Made by a program: the position numbers and the translations under genes. Shown here in pieces: positions 22,300-33,660 of a stretch of 64,000 bases of DNA. The stretch lies in contig BSBN01001751.1 of assembly GCA_027924645.1 (NCBI GenBank), positions 310,001-374,000 of the forward strand, given 5' to 3'. The notes under the pieces were generated by a model. The model was not told where the DNA came from. It made no database searches and saw nothing but the letters and a program-made list of their open reading frames with translations. This DNA is from Cunninghamia lanceolata (Eukaryota; Streptophyta; Pinopsida; Cupressales; Cupressaceae). Numbering within the stretch: position 1 is the first letter of the stretch; every line of letters starts with the position of its first letter.

Positions 22300-23480
22300 C
22301 TTCTAAACAACTAGGGACTCGAATGTCAGAACCCATATTGACATCCCCTATTCCTGCATACACTTCTACTATTTGCACCACTACTACACAACCAAGTAAT
22401 AGTGCTAACACATGTGTTGGGTTATCTACTTGAAATCTTGTTTATCATTATAGTACCATTCCATATAATTACATAAAATCCAAACCTAATGTCACTCCAC
22501 CCACATCTAAACCTCCTATCACTTTCCAAAAGTCTACTCATACATTGTCAGCTAGTACTTCGAATTCATTCCAATCTCTACCTGATTCATCTTCTAAACC
22601 TAACATAAACCAATGGTTGAGAAATATGGAATCCATCTAACAACAATTGGCTAGCATAAGCAATAGTCCGCCTAAACCTAATATGACAACACATTATATT
22701 GGTATCTTTTTGTCCTATTCAATCCTAAGAGCTCAAATGCCCGAGAAGCTTGAAACCCCTCGCTTTGTGAAATATAATGGGAAGGGAGAGCTTAACAACC
22801 ATGTGGCAACCTTTATAGCTATGTGTAGTGATTGCTTCTTTGAAGATGCAAACTTGGCAAAACTCTTTCCTAGGTCACTCAAAGACATAGTCTTGGATTG
22901 GTTTTTCTCTTTACCTCCTAATTCTATCACTTCTTTTTTCGCAATTAGTCAATAAATTCCTTGAACATTTCCAAGCAAACATTGGACCCCAAGTCTCTTT
23001 GACAGACTTGGTTCATTACAAACAAGGAACAAAATAAAAAATAATAGATTTTATGGGTCGTTATCAAGCCCTCTTCCCACAAGTCCAATATTCTATTATG
23101 GATGTCGATGTACAAAGAATCTTTATTGAAAACTTACAACCTCACATCTGTGATAAGATATTTTTGATGCACTATGATTCTTTCACTCATCTTTGCATGA
23201 CTGTCCATGATTACCAACTTTCAATTAGTCAGTATGAGCATAATCTTTCATCGACTCTAGTTGGTCGATCCGAGGCCTCTCACAATCATCCATTAAAAAG
23301 ACACAACAAAAAATTTATCAAAATCAATGCAATTTCAACTAGTAACTTTATAATTCCTTATAAATTGAAACCAAAAACAAGACATTTCACACCATTATCT
23401 GAGTCTCTCTACTCTAAAATGACACAACTTTTGAATAAAATATCATCAAGCTTCCACCTGTTAGACCTCTTGATCTAAGA
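22300..23480 (+). pseudogene. Gypsy-C Gag
   Basis: This is a capsid-type Retrotrans_gag domain. The reading frame from 22647 gives an SNSPPKPNMTTHYIG start, then KYNGKGELNNHVATF, LAKLFPRSLKDIVLDWFFSL and a frame break near 22950. It resumes at 23053 with MGRYQALFPQVQYS and IENLQPHICDKIF. Gypsy-F carries the same protein at 43268-43948, so the two copies belong to one internal family. The region 22200-22640 is a non-coding or N-terminal leader related to gypsy-F 42965-43260. Confidence 0.85.
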
Positions 23481-23489
23481 AAGATTCAG

Positions 23490-24170
23490 TCATCTTCCTT
23501 TGATTCGAAGGCCTGTTATCAATTTCACCACTCCGTCAGTTATGACACTGAAATATGTATGTGTCATAAACATGAAGTTCAATATCTCATTGATGCCAAT
23601 CTCATCCAAGTTGCTAGTGTGAATGAAAAAGGGAATAAATTAGTGTCTGCTCTTAATCAAAATCTTCAAATATATATTGATCCTTTACCTCATCATGAAT
23701 ATAGTTTTGTACATCTATCTCAAGAACAAGACTATGAAGGTGATATTTGCATGGTGGATGCTTGCCCTCATAAAGAACAAGTGAAATTAGAACCTGCTAT
23801 ATCTTTTACTCCACATGATGCTACTATTGAAGCTCTTGATGGACCTATTTACATTACAATTCGAATCAATGATAAACCTATAAGAGGTGCTATGGTAGAT
23901 CTTATCTGCATGGTAAATGTAATAATTGAAGAGTTTCTCTACATGCATTGTTTACACCATGATCACTACAATGTATCAAAAATCATGATTAGAGCACATG
24001 ATGGATCTATCCTTCCAACTCTTGGTGCCTTGACCCTCAATGTCAAACTTGGGCCAAGAACCCTGGATGCTAATTTTGTCATCATACCCACATTAGACTT
24101 ATTTCATGTGAAATTAGGTCACCCATGGATCTGCTCCATGAAGGTTATCCCCTCTATGGTTCATATGTGA
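23490..24170 (+). pseudogene. Gypsy-C retropepsin-like protease region
   Basis: This is a 203-codon open frame from 23559. Features are MCHKHEVQYLIDANLIQV (a linker seen in gypsy Gag-Pol), YITIRINDKPIRGAMVD, and at the active-site position VDLICMVNVI where a D-S/T/P-G would be expected. A HDGSILPTLGALTLNVKLGP block and FHVKLGHPWICSMKVIPS, a typical end of the fold, follow. The gypsy-F copy is at 56989-57620 and has the same ICMVNV sequence. If the change is real, the protease lacks its usual catalytic Gly. Confidence 0.8.
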
Positions 24171-24740
24171 TCAAAGTTTCCATTTGAGGGACACGTGCAC
24201 ACTATATATCACAATCGGTACCTACCCATCACTCGACATGGACATTTTACACTTGACTACTTTTAGCCACAACCAGTTGGAGTCGCTCGATCTAGAGAGG
24301 ATTTATTCTTCTTGTCATATCAAAAGTTTAAAGGAAAGAAAATTGTAGTCATCTCTTAGTAACATACCTCCTTGATCTTCTAAGGCTATGACAGTAGTTC
24401 CCCCTGTCCAACATGTGGTGAATGAAGCTAAGCCCAAATTGAAAGTTCTTCACTGTCCCCAAGCGCTTGGTAGATATGTTGAGGTTCCCCCTCCACTATC
24501 CATTCAAGGACAATGGGGCAACCTTTGAGCACAAAACAAACCTCCCCACAATTGCAATATAACTTTTGTACCACCCGCCTTTGTGGAGACTAGTGGAAAT
24601 CAATCAATTGTGCATGTGTTATTTCTTGAGGTTTCTCAACTGCTTGAGGATGCTCATGTACTTCACCTATTTCACAAGTTGAGAAGGAAGAGCAACCCAC
24701 ATTGAGGAACCCTTCCCCCATGGTCTCCCAATGTTTGGAG
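24171..24740 (+). pseudogene. Gypsy-C post-protease linker, truncated
   Basis: This stretch is homologous to gypsy-F 57620-58200. It encodes broken Pro-rich sequence with a QGQWGNL-type block and a CNITFVPPA-type block. Similarity to gypsy-F stops near 24740, so reverse transcriptase and everything downstream are missing. Confidence 0.7.
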
Positions 24741-25530
24741 GTTTGTTTGCAAGAAATGTGGGTAGATAGTGGTCTGGAGATCTAGTCCTCAGTCAAGTCT
24801 TTGTAGTTGGTTTATACCCCGGTCAAGTAGCTAGAGATTGATAGAAAAACATAAAGAATATCAAACATAACATCACATACACATCAAAATAAGATACCAC
24901 AGGTTTACCCGGTACTCATAGATCTCTGTATATATGTATTAATAGCCATCAAATGAGTACATCATCTATCCATCCCTTGACATGTCTAATTCTCTACCTC
25001 ATCAGTTACATTCATGACTTCTATGTCATTCTTTATGTTAGAATCTATTACACATCATACTCTTGTTCTCATATATCATATCCTATATCAATATATACTA
25101 TATCAATCATATAGGGATGTGTTATTTATCATCTTCTATAGGATTGCACCCTCCACATAGTGTGTGTACTAGCTTTTGATTGGCTCCTCTTTATTCTTTA
25201 TACTCTACTAACATCATCCCCCCCACACAATTATGTCTTGTCCTCAAGACATGAAAAATTAGCTGCAAGGTAGGCGAGTCTTGTAGATTTTCTTGAGCTA
25301 TGCTAGACTAGTGTCCCAGTGCTTCTTGGCTTTAACCAACATAGATATTTGTCCTTCTACTTTTATGTATATATCCTTTGCTTCTTCGATACTTGCCATT
25401 ATGATGCAGGAGCATCTAGTGGTGTAAGGGCAATCTTGCATCACCCAAAAAGATGTTGATTCAAAATCATTGCAGTTGTTTTCATTTCTTTCCATAATTA
25501 GTATTTCTGGTTCCATAATCAATTGAATAA
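24741..25530 (-). mobile_element. Probable 3' end of an unidentified minus-strand LTR element
   Basis: On the minus strand a G-run (TGTGTGGGGGGGATGATGTT, about 25210-25232) follows a GACAAGACATAATT stretch. This is typical of the polypurine tract and 3' end of a gypsy element, suggesting an LTR to its left ending near 25216. The other LTR edge is not resolved. A 74-codon minus-strand frame (25298-25522) could be the last part of a polyprotein, but I do not recognise it. Confidence 0.4.
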
Positions 25531-26276
25531 TGATGTAGGACTTTCAGTTTTTCCAAACTACTAAAAATAGCAAACTACTAGTTTTGGAAAGTTTAACAAC
25601 CATTTCAGGAAAGTTTTCATTTGAGCATGGATTGAAGTGAAAATTTACAACAAGCTTCATAAATGAAATATAAGACTTTTGGCGAAGGAATTAGGCAAAG
25701 ATCATTTGTGAGCTGAAAGATATTAAAGTTTTTGTTTTCTGAAAAGCCCCTAAATTTTTTTGAAACTAGATATGAGGTACTAAAACATCCCATAACACCT
25801 TGAAGAGTTTACAGAAATCTATTTACAAATTTCTTGCATGATAGTTCACATCAGGAGCTTTTTGGCACTTAAAACAGTTTGTTAATCAAATACCCAGATA
25901 AAAAGTTATGATTCCCGGAAGTTGACCTACTTTTGGAGGGAGTTGCAAATTTCAAAGTTTAGCTGGAGGCCACTAAAAAGTGCTAATTATGACTATTTTT
26001 GGGAACCCTGGGTGGTAGTGGAGTTAAGGAGGAAAGTGTAGAATTAAGAATAGGTGGGAAAACATAAACCCTAGCTGATTTGGGGTTACAGAAGGCAGAT
26101 GATTCCAGAGCCTGGTGATGTGTAGCTAAAGTGTGTTGCAGCCTGTGGAGGATTGAGTCCTCTGATTGTAATTGAGCTTCTATAATGTAATGAGTTGTCC
26201 AAATCATTAAAAAAATATTCTATTTTATGTGTGCAATTTCTATTGTTGTCTGTTTTATGATTTAGCCCCTTCATCA
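25531..26276 (+). repeat. 5' LTR of gypsy-E
   Basis: This LTR is 746 bp, opening TGATG and closing CATCA. The primer-binding site begins two bases later. No second copy is in the window. Confidence 0.8.
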
Positions 26277-26278
26277 AG

Positions 26279-26291
26279 TGGTATCAAAGCA
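26279..26291 (+). other. Primer-binding site of gypsy-E
   Basis: TGGTATCAAAGCA matches the initiator-tRNA-Met 3' end with one change and follows the LTR directly. Confidence 0.85.
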
Positions 26292-26429
26292 AGGGTTCCT
26301 AAGTGTGTAGATAGATCGCCGACCGTGAGGCAGTTTGCACTAGGACATGAGTTTGTGGGTTTGCTATGGAGATCAAGATGCCTCCACAAAAAAATTGTAT
26401 TGAGAGGAATGCTTTGACAGAGGAGGGTT

Positions 26430-27395
26430 TTACAGCCCTACAAAGGCAGATCATGCATTGCAAGAGGAGCTGTAAAGAGGGTTTGAGCCGAGAATAAGAG
26501 AAGAAAGTGAAGATGAAGTTGAAGAAGAGCTATCTAAGGAAGAACAAGAAGCTTCAGGAGATCCTACATGAGTTAGGTTATTGAGGGTCATTTCAAAGAT
26601 TGGAAAGAGGCTCAAGATCGAAGTTTCTACATATTCTAGAGATTTGAATCCAGAACAACTTATTGATTGGATCAATGACATGGAAGAGTATTTTGAGTAT
26701 GAAGATGTGGAGGACCTAGATCGGGTCAAGTTTGCAAAGACAAAGTTGAAGGGCCATGCTAGTATTTGGTGGACAAAGGTCTAGTTGGAGAGAAATAGAA
26801 GAGGAAAAGGAAAGATTACCAGATGGGATCAGACGGTGGAGAAACTGAAGAAGCAGTTCATTCCTATGGACTATGAGATGGAGTTGTTGAAGAAGGTGTA
26901 AGGATTGAAGCAAGGTAACAAGTCTATTAAGGAGTACACATAAGAATTTTATAACATTACTATCAGGATAGGCCATGTATGGGCCAACAAGGAGAAGGTA
27001 GCCTATTACATTAATGGGTTAAGGCCAAGTATTCAAGAGTAGCTGAGCCTGGTCAGAATGACCACCATAGAAGATGTGTACCAATTTTCTCTGAAGGTGG
27101 AAGAGAAGTTGAATAAAAGATTTGACAACAAGCAAAGGGGAAGAGGTCAAGGCAAAAGGACTAGTGGAAGACCCTATGGAGGTCAAAATGAAGATCCAAA
27201 GAAAAGTGAAGAAGCTAGCACCAGTCAAAAATAGAGAGGAGATAATACCTACTGCCCTCGTGACCAGAATAATGGTGAACAAAGAGGAAGAGGAAGAGGC
27301 ATACTTGGGCAAGGGCTTGGAAGAGGTGGTTTGAAAGGAACCTGTTTCCAATGTGGAGAAGAAGGGCATCGAGCATACGAGTGTCCGCAACATCA
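26430..27395 (+). pseudogene. Gypsy-E Gag with zinc knuckle
   Basis: A Glu/Lys-rich N-terminus is followed by LNPEQLIDWINDMEEYFEYE and KLKGHASIWWTKV, then KLKKQFIPMDYEM-type sequence and an Arg/Gly-rich stretch. The CCHC knuckle CFQCGEEGHRAYEC lies at about 27340-27382. Several TAG/TAA codons interrupt an otherwise single frame. It is closely related in layout to Gag at 19227-20111. Confidence 0.87.
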
Positions 27396-27880
27396 AGGAA
27401 AGACAAATAGAAGACCTGAAGGTAATGCACAAGTTGCACATGTAGATGAAGATGCACAGTCTAAGCATTTCGAAGATGCTGAAAGGGGAGAAAACCTAGT
27501 TGTCAAAAGAACTTTTTTGAATGAGGAGAAAGAACCAAATCAGAGGAAGAGTTTATTCTGCACAAGGTGCAAATCTGAAGGTAAGTGTTGTGATATTATT
27601 ATTGATAGTGGAAGCACTGACAATCTTGTTTTAGAGGAGATGGTTGACAAGTTGAAGTTGACAAGAACAAAGCATCCACATCCATATCGAATCACATGTT
27701 TGCAAAAGGACCATAGAGATTTGGTCAATAAGCAGTGTTTAGTTAAGTTCAAGATTGGTGACTACCATGATGAGGTGTTGTGTGACATCATACCAATGGA
27801 TACATGTCATATGTTATTGGGGAGGCTATGACAGTATGCTAGGAGCGCTATCCATGATGGCCATGCAAACACATATTCCC
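27396..27880 (+). pseudogene. Gypsy-E aspartic protease
   Basis: The retropepsin block CCDIIIDSGSTDNLVLEEMV lies at about 27588-27648, followed by VLCDIIPMDTCHMLLGRL near 27778-27831. The active-site DSG triad is intact. The frame stays open from 27331 to 27831 and closes at a TGA. Confidence 0.88.
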
Positions 27881-27882
27881 TA

Positions 27883-28860
27883 ATGAAGGATGGAGTTCAT
27901 CATAAGTTGAAGCCCTTGAAGGAGGTGAAAGAAAAGGTATGCAGTACTGCTAGAATTTGGTTAGTAGATGGTAGAAAATTTTTGGAGGGTATGAAGGATG
28001 AGCGTCATTGCTTTGCATTGATTCATAAGATCGGTCAAGAGAAATGTGAAGATGTACTAATAGAAGTTTTAGATATGTTGGAAGAATTTGAGGATATTGT
28101 CTCTGATAATGTACTAGAAGGTTTACCTCCAGTGAGGAAGATAAGTCATCAAATGGATTTGATACCAGGAGCTAGTTTGCTGAATAAGGCAGCCAATAGA
28201 ATGACTCCTGCAGAGAATGAAGAGTTGAATAGACAAGTTCATGAATTGTTGAGGAAGGGACTGATAAGGGAGAGCCTAAGTCCATGTGCGGTACCTATAG
28301 TACTAGCACCGAAGAAAGATGGAGAGTGGAGGATGTGTACAAACTCTCGAGCCATCAATAAGATCATGATCAAGTATAGATTTCCATTGTCTAGAATGTA
28401 TGACATAATGGATTGTTTGAGTGGAGCCAAGTACTTCACAAAGATTGACCTGAAGAGTGGGTATCACCAGATCTAAATTAGAAGGAGACGAATGGAAAAT
28501 AGCCTTTAAGACAAAGGAAGGTATGTATGAGTGGTTAGTCATGCCATTTGGGCTAACCAATGCACCAAGCACATTCATGCAGTACATGAACAAGGTATTC
28601 AAAGAATTTTTGGGAAGTTTTGTTGTTTTTTATTTGGATGACATTTTGATCTTCAATAAGACTTGGGATGAGCATCTGATGCATATTAGAAGAGTTTTAG
28701 AGAAGTTGAGGGAGGAGAAGTTGCTGATTAATATGAAGAAATGTAGTTTTGCAATGGAGTTGGTATACCTAGGATTTGTTGTCTTAGAGGAAGGTCTTAA
28801 GATGGACCCATAAAAGTAAGGGCTATCATTGAATGGCCTACGCCAAGGAGTGCTATAGAG
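27883..28860 (+). pseudogene. Gypsy-E reverse transcriptase
   Basis: Motifs in order are GLPPVRKISHQMDLIPGA, LIRESLSPCAVPIVLAPKKD, GEWRMCTNSRAINK, YFTKIDLKSGYHQI, MPFGLTNAPSTFMQYMN and the catalytic YLDD at about 28630. A frameshift near 28475 moves the second half to another frame, and a second shift near 28815 restores the first. Apart from these the domain is well preserved. Confidence 0.93.
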
Positions 28861-29589
28861 GTATGATCTTTTCAGGGTTTGACAAGTTTTTACAGAAAGT
28901 TTATCAGGAATTTTAGTAGCATTTGTGTACCTCTAATAGAGACAATGAGAGGGGCTAGAAAAGAGTTTAGATGGACTAAAGGAGTAGACAAAAACTTTGG
29001 TACATTGAAGCAGAAAGTTATAGAGCAACCTATTTTGGCACTTCGAGATTTCAATAGGGTATTTCAGGTAGATTGTGATGCTAGTGGCAGTGCCATAGGA
29101 GTTGTTTTGAGCCAAGAAGGTAAGCCCATTGCCTATTTTAGTAAGAATCTTAATGATGCCAAGAAAAAGTATTTTGTATATGACCAGGAGTTTTATGCAA
29201 TAGTTCAGGCTTTGAAGAAATGGAGACATTATTTGTTTCCAAAAGTTTTTGATTTATATACTAATCATCAAGGTTTACAATATCTTAATAGTCAAGGAAA
29301 GTTGAACCAGAGGCACTTAAAATGGGTTGAGTTTTTGCATAGTTATACTTTTGTTTTGAAGAACAAGAGTGGGAAGTCCAACAGAGTTGTAGATGCCTTG
29401 AGTAGAAGGCAAAATTTGTTGACAGAAATGAAGATAGAGGTTGTTGGGTTCGATGAGCTCAAAAGTTTGTATCCTGAAGATCTAGATTTTGTAGAGGCCT
29501 GGAAAGCTTGTTTGGAACCTATTGCTTTGGACAGGATAAAATGGTTGGATTTCATAATCCAAGATGGCATGTTGTTTAGAGGAAGCTAG
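28861..29589 (+). pseudogene. Gypsy-E RNase H
   Basis: A 236-codon open frame starts TSFYRKFIRNFSSICVPL, the RT connection. RNase H blocks VFQVDCDASGSAIGVVLSQ, KYFVYDQEFYAIVQALKKW, YTNHQGLQYL and NRVVDALSRR follow. The first catalytic Asp and the later Glu of RNase H are present. It ends at a TAG just before integrase. Confidence 0.92.
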
Positions 29590-29808
29590 TTGTACATTCA
29601 AAAGAGTTCCATGAGAGAGAACATGAATAAGGAGAAGCATAGTGGGGGATTAGCTAGACACTTTGGTCAAGATAAGACCATTACTACTATTGGTGAGATA
29701 TATTATTGGCCATAGTTGCAGCAGGATGTGAGGAAATTTGTGCAGAGTTGCAGAGTGTGTAAGATGGTAAAAGGAACAAGTCAGAATACAGGGCTATATC
29801 CGCCTTTG
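29590..29808 (+). pseudogene. Gypsy-E integrase zinc-binding domain, truncated
   Basis: The HHCC pattern is visible: KHSGGLARHFG, then YYWP, then CRVCKMVKGTSQN. One TAG interrupts it. Similarity ends abruptly at about 29808, before the catalytic core. Confidence 0.85.
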
Positions 29809-31609
29809 TGTAATTGCATTCCGAAAAAATAGCACCTCCATACTCAAAAACATACACTTGCAACATTAGGAAAAATCTCCCCTTTGAGTATCATTCTTTT
29901 GTTTCTAGTGTTGGAAAACTTTTCATATTTCAAATGCATGTCAGAGTTTAAACTTCGACTTGCATTTGACAATGCAAAGGAAAAACATGCATATCAGAGT
30001 TTAACACCCAATTTGCATAAGGGGTAAACTTTTGAAGGATATCATGTACATCAGAGTTTAAACTTCGATGCGCATATGAGGTAGGTTCAAAAGGGGATGT
30101 AGATCATAGTTTAAACTCTGACCTACATATCAACACAAGTTTTTGGTAAGACAAAAATATGTCATGTGGAGTTTAAATTCTACAAGACATATGACTTGGG
30201 TGTTACATGTTATGGAAAATAAAGGAAGCTTAGGATGTAATGCAGACTTTAAACTTTGCATAACATCCTAAGCTAGATTTTATACAGAGTTTAAAGTTTG
30301 CATTACATCTGATGGGGGTAAAGCATGGTGTAAGACATTCAAGATGTCGTGCAGGGTATGATATCCACACAACATCCTAAACTTTGGATGTTGTGTGGGG
30401 ACCAAACCCCACACAACATCCATCATAGGATTGTGCCTAAACAATCTTCATACAAATAAATAGGTAAATGGGGTTGTTTAGAGTTTAACCTCTGGACAAC
30501 CCATGATCATTTGATTATGTTGTTTGGAGGTTAAACTTTGAATGACATTGATCAATCAACCACAACAAGCACAAGCTAAGGAAAACATGACCTAGGGTTT
30601 TAAACAAATGAAACAAAACACTTAAACAAAACATGATTGAAAACAAAAGAGATATACAATGAGGTCATTAAAATGAAAACCCTATCTAGATAACACACAT
30701 AGAACCTAGGTCTAAAAGGAACAATAAGTAGACAACATAGAGACACAATACAGAGATAAACTAAAAATACAAAGGAAAGGAAATAACATACCTGTGATCA
30801 ACGGCGAACATAAATCTAATAAGGGAAGTAGATTCATGATGATCTCGGTTGCCTAGGGCATGGAGGTGATAGGAAAATGATACACATCAACAACAATTGA
30901 AGAAAAAGAAATGAAAAGCAAATATAAAGCATAAGAATATTTAGTAAGTCTTCTTACACAAACTGTCATTAAAGTCAAGCGTGCCAGTATAGGAGTCTAA
31001 TTGCGGAATTCTTTTCCACAATTACATCCTATATGCAAATGTAAATATTTTTTCTACATTTACATCCTATATGCAAGTGCACTAAATTTTAACGCAATTA
31101 CACCCAAGCACCAAAAAATGACTAACACTTGGAAAAAAAATAAAAAATGACAAAATACTTAAAACGAACTATGATCCTAATCAAAGAGATTTTTTGAGGG
31201 ATCAAACCACACTTGAGATGACCTAGAAATGTCTTGATTCACATGCTTAGAGGATGTGGGCTATGAAACAAACAAGTTTTGTAGGGGTTATCCCACGAAT
31301 TGAGCTATCTAGAATTCAAGGATAACAATGAGTCAAAGAGAAAGATCAGGAATATCATAATTTACCTTAGAAATTTTAGAACAGAGATCGATGATATCAA
31401 CAGGTGACTAGCTGATGTGGAGAGGAAAATAAGTAAATGGAAAATTTAGGTACACATTACCCTTAGTCCAAGTGGCAAGATTTTAACTCTCACCATTTCT
31501 AGGTAAAGGAGCTACAAGGTGAGACTTAGAGCACAGGTGGACTTGGTTGTTGCTAGCGAACAAGACAAAGAAAGTGAAGCGATTCAAGAGGAAGACCAAA
31601 CTGCTACCA
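29809..31609. other. Unassigned non-coding interval after gypsy-E
   Basis: There is no recognisable gene. The interval opens TGTAATTGC at 29809 and contains GCAATTACA at 31094-31102, so a 1.3-kb element with inverted ends is possible, but flanking duplications are not seen. It holds the AGTTTAAACT hairpin array and a short direct repeat of ACATCCTATATGCA (about 31026 and 31066). The part 31103-31609 shows nothing I can name. Confidence 0.45.
29931..30548. repeat. Hairpin array centred on AGTTTAAACT
   Basis: About ten inverted repeats stand in a row, most with a TTTAAAC-type palindromic centre and different arm sequences. They are 29931-29968, 29987-30018 (weak), 30042-30078, 30096-30131, 30158-30192, 30227-30274 (18-bp arms, one mismatch), 30365-30398 (13-bp perfect arms), 30386-30421 (15-bp perfect arms sharing the previous right arm), 30429-30446, 30471-30502 and 30517-30548. 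The arms differ from unit to unit while the centre is kept. There is no open reading frame. Confidence 0.8.
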
Positions 31610-32266
31610 TGTGATGACATTTCTCATTTTTATGTTGTTTCTTTCAATATGCTCTAAAACTGTGATTTTTAAAGACTTGTTAACTATCTTTTAAGTTAGT
31701 TGTCTTCAAAAAGCCATTATTATTTTGAAGATAGTTATTTTATTACAAGGCTATATACTAAGCCTGTTGATACTTAGAGGATCGTTTGGCAAACTTTGTG
31801 TTTTTGATAGGTCATTTTGTGTGTTATTTTATATTTCAATTATTTTCAATATATGAATGGAAGCTTGAGAAGTTGAATTTGGAGATCGTAAACTTTGTGT
31901 TATGGTGAATGAATGTATATTCTTCTTATGTTGAATATCTATTAGTTTTTGAGTTGTAGATTTATATTGAAGTAAATGGAAATCTTTATTAAGGCTCATT
32001 GTTGTAGTTATTTTTCTTTTGATGAATGATTGCAGTTGTGATTATGTTGTGAAGATTATAAGTTTATGATTGTGGTTAAATGAATTCTTTGTGGTTCTTA
32101 ATTGTTTAGTTGTTCATTGGATCCATTGTCTTTATTACTTTCTAGTTAAAACCACTGCCTTTTCTACTTTCTGGTTAAAAGCACACATAGTTTTAATTCA
32201 TTTAAGATTACACCTTATAAAATAAGTAGAGAGTCATTGCAACCAGACTCAACTATTAGTATAGTT
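31610..32266 (+). repeat. Gypsy-F 5' LTR, first part
   Basis: It opens TGTGATG. Its partner end CATCACA is at 42018-42024, beyond the nested copia-3. Together with 41199-42024 it makes an LTR of about 1480 bp. Coding sequence of the same element starts near 42610. Confidence 0.65.
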
Positions 32267-33603
32267 TGTTGCAAGTATGTGCCTAACAGGTGTTGTCATT
32301 GGTGTCAACTGTGCTCTTGTTTATAGCAAAATAGTCCAACAGTTTGCTCTGCATTTCTTGTAGAATGAATATCCTTGCCTGTGGATTGGAATTTATTTAG
32401 ATGCATGCCTGAAGATGCTATGTTCCAAGTTTGAGCCTCTGGTATGAAGATTTGAGTGAGTTATGTTCACCAAAGTGAAAACTGCTTTTTCTGTGTATTT
32501 GGTGGTGACAGGTAGAATGCATTATGCTCCGCATTCCTTCGTAGTTAAGTATTTCAGTCTACAATTCTGGAATCAAGTTTGTAATGATGATAAGTGCCTT
32601 CAACTCTAATGGTTCATGATTTGGTGGTCCACAAGTGAACTTTTATTTATGACAGTAGCTAACAGTATTGTTTATGTGCTCCAGTTTGTAGAATCTTCAT
32701 GACAGAGGGGTTAGATATTGTGTGGTTGTTCTTGGTGATTACATTGTGCTTGTGGATGTATTCTGATCATGTTCCTACCTTTGTATTGGTATACAAAGAG
32801 AAATTTGGATTGTGGAAGAAGATTTTTCTTAGGAGACTTAATGTTAACACTAGTCTTGGCCGACTTGGTTGATTTCACTACTTACGGAGATACATCAAAG
32901 ATTGTGGAAGTGTGTCGTGGCGTGGAAGATTACATTTGAGTCCCAACTAAGGCATAACATGATCTGCATACATATTTCCCTTAGCTAATTTTGTTTAGGT
33001 CCAAACCTATTTCTATGTATGTTTGTAATGCCAACCTTGGAGATTGCTCCAATGGTTGATGAATGTAATGCTGATCTTGATGTACATTCCAAGGTTGATG
33101 AAGTGTATAAAAACATGTAATGAAGTTGTGAAAAAAGGTCCTTATGCAAAAATGAAAAGATAAGTGTGAAGGTGTGAGAAGAGCAGAGCAGAGGAGTTAC
33201 ACTGTGCTTCAATGGAACTAAACCTAGGCATGGAGTAGATGCTATCAAATTAGTTCACCAACACTTCGCAGTGAGCCACCACTTGGCGGTGAGCCGATCC
33301 TGGCAGTGAGCCCTAACATTTGCAATGAGCATTTTGGGTAGTGAGCCTCTATTTTTTAGTATTACTATAACATATTTATATCTGTGGGCTAACACCCACC
33401 ATAGTTTTTCCCTTATAGGGTTTTCCACGTAAATATCTGGTGTCTCATGTGTTGAATGTGTTATTGTGTTTGAGCTTCTTGTTTCATGTTTTCAAGGTTA
33501 AATCTTAATAATAGAAATTGAGCATTTGATGTGTTGATAAGTGATTAAATTTTTAGAGACAACTGATTGACCCCCCTCCTCAGTTGTCTAATGCATTTTA
33601 ACA
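32267..33603 (+). repeat. 5' LTR of copia-3
   Basis: This LTR is 1337 bp, from TGTTGCAAGTATG to CATTTTAACA. It is related to the copia-1/2 LTRs, sharing the TGTTGCAAGTATG opening and the ACAACTGATTNACCCCC block near the end. Confidence 0.88.
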
Positions 33604-33605
33604 AT

Positions 33606-33618
33606 TGGTATCAGAGCC
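33606..33618 (+). other. Primer-binding site of copia-3
   Basis: TGGTATCAGAGCC follows the LTR by two bases and matches initiator-tRNA-Met. Confidence 0.9.
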
Positions 33619-33660
33619 AGTTCCTTGGAAGTAAGCCTAATAGCTTGAGGTTGATCCAAG

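Larger units (their letters stand above)
25531..29808 (+). mobile_element. Ty3/gypsy retrotransposon gypsy-E (truncated in integrase)
   Basis: 5' LTR, primer-binding site, Gag, protease, reverse transcriptase, RNase H and the zinc-binding start of integrase appear in gypsy order. Coding similarity breaks off at about 29808. Integrase core, any chromodomain and the 3' LTR are missing. Gag and protease resemble those of the gag-protease element at 16459-21727, so the two share a lineage. Gene order and Met primer suggest a chromovirus, but the integrase end that would prove it is absent. Confidence 0.9.

Noticed and set aside
29931..30548. CRISPR-like array
   Set aside because: The repeats are only about 10 bp palindromic cores, the arms pair with each other, spacing is irregular, and the setting is a plant genome.
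29809..31102. A 1.3-kb element bounded by TGTAATTGC and GCAATTACA
   Set aside because: The inverted ends are suggestive, but no target duplication is visible, so I left it as an unassigned interval.
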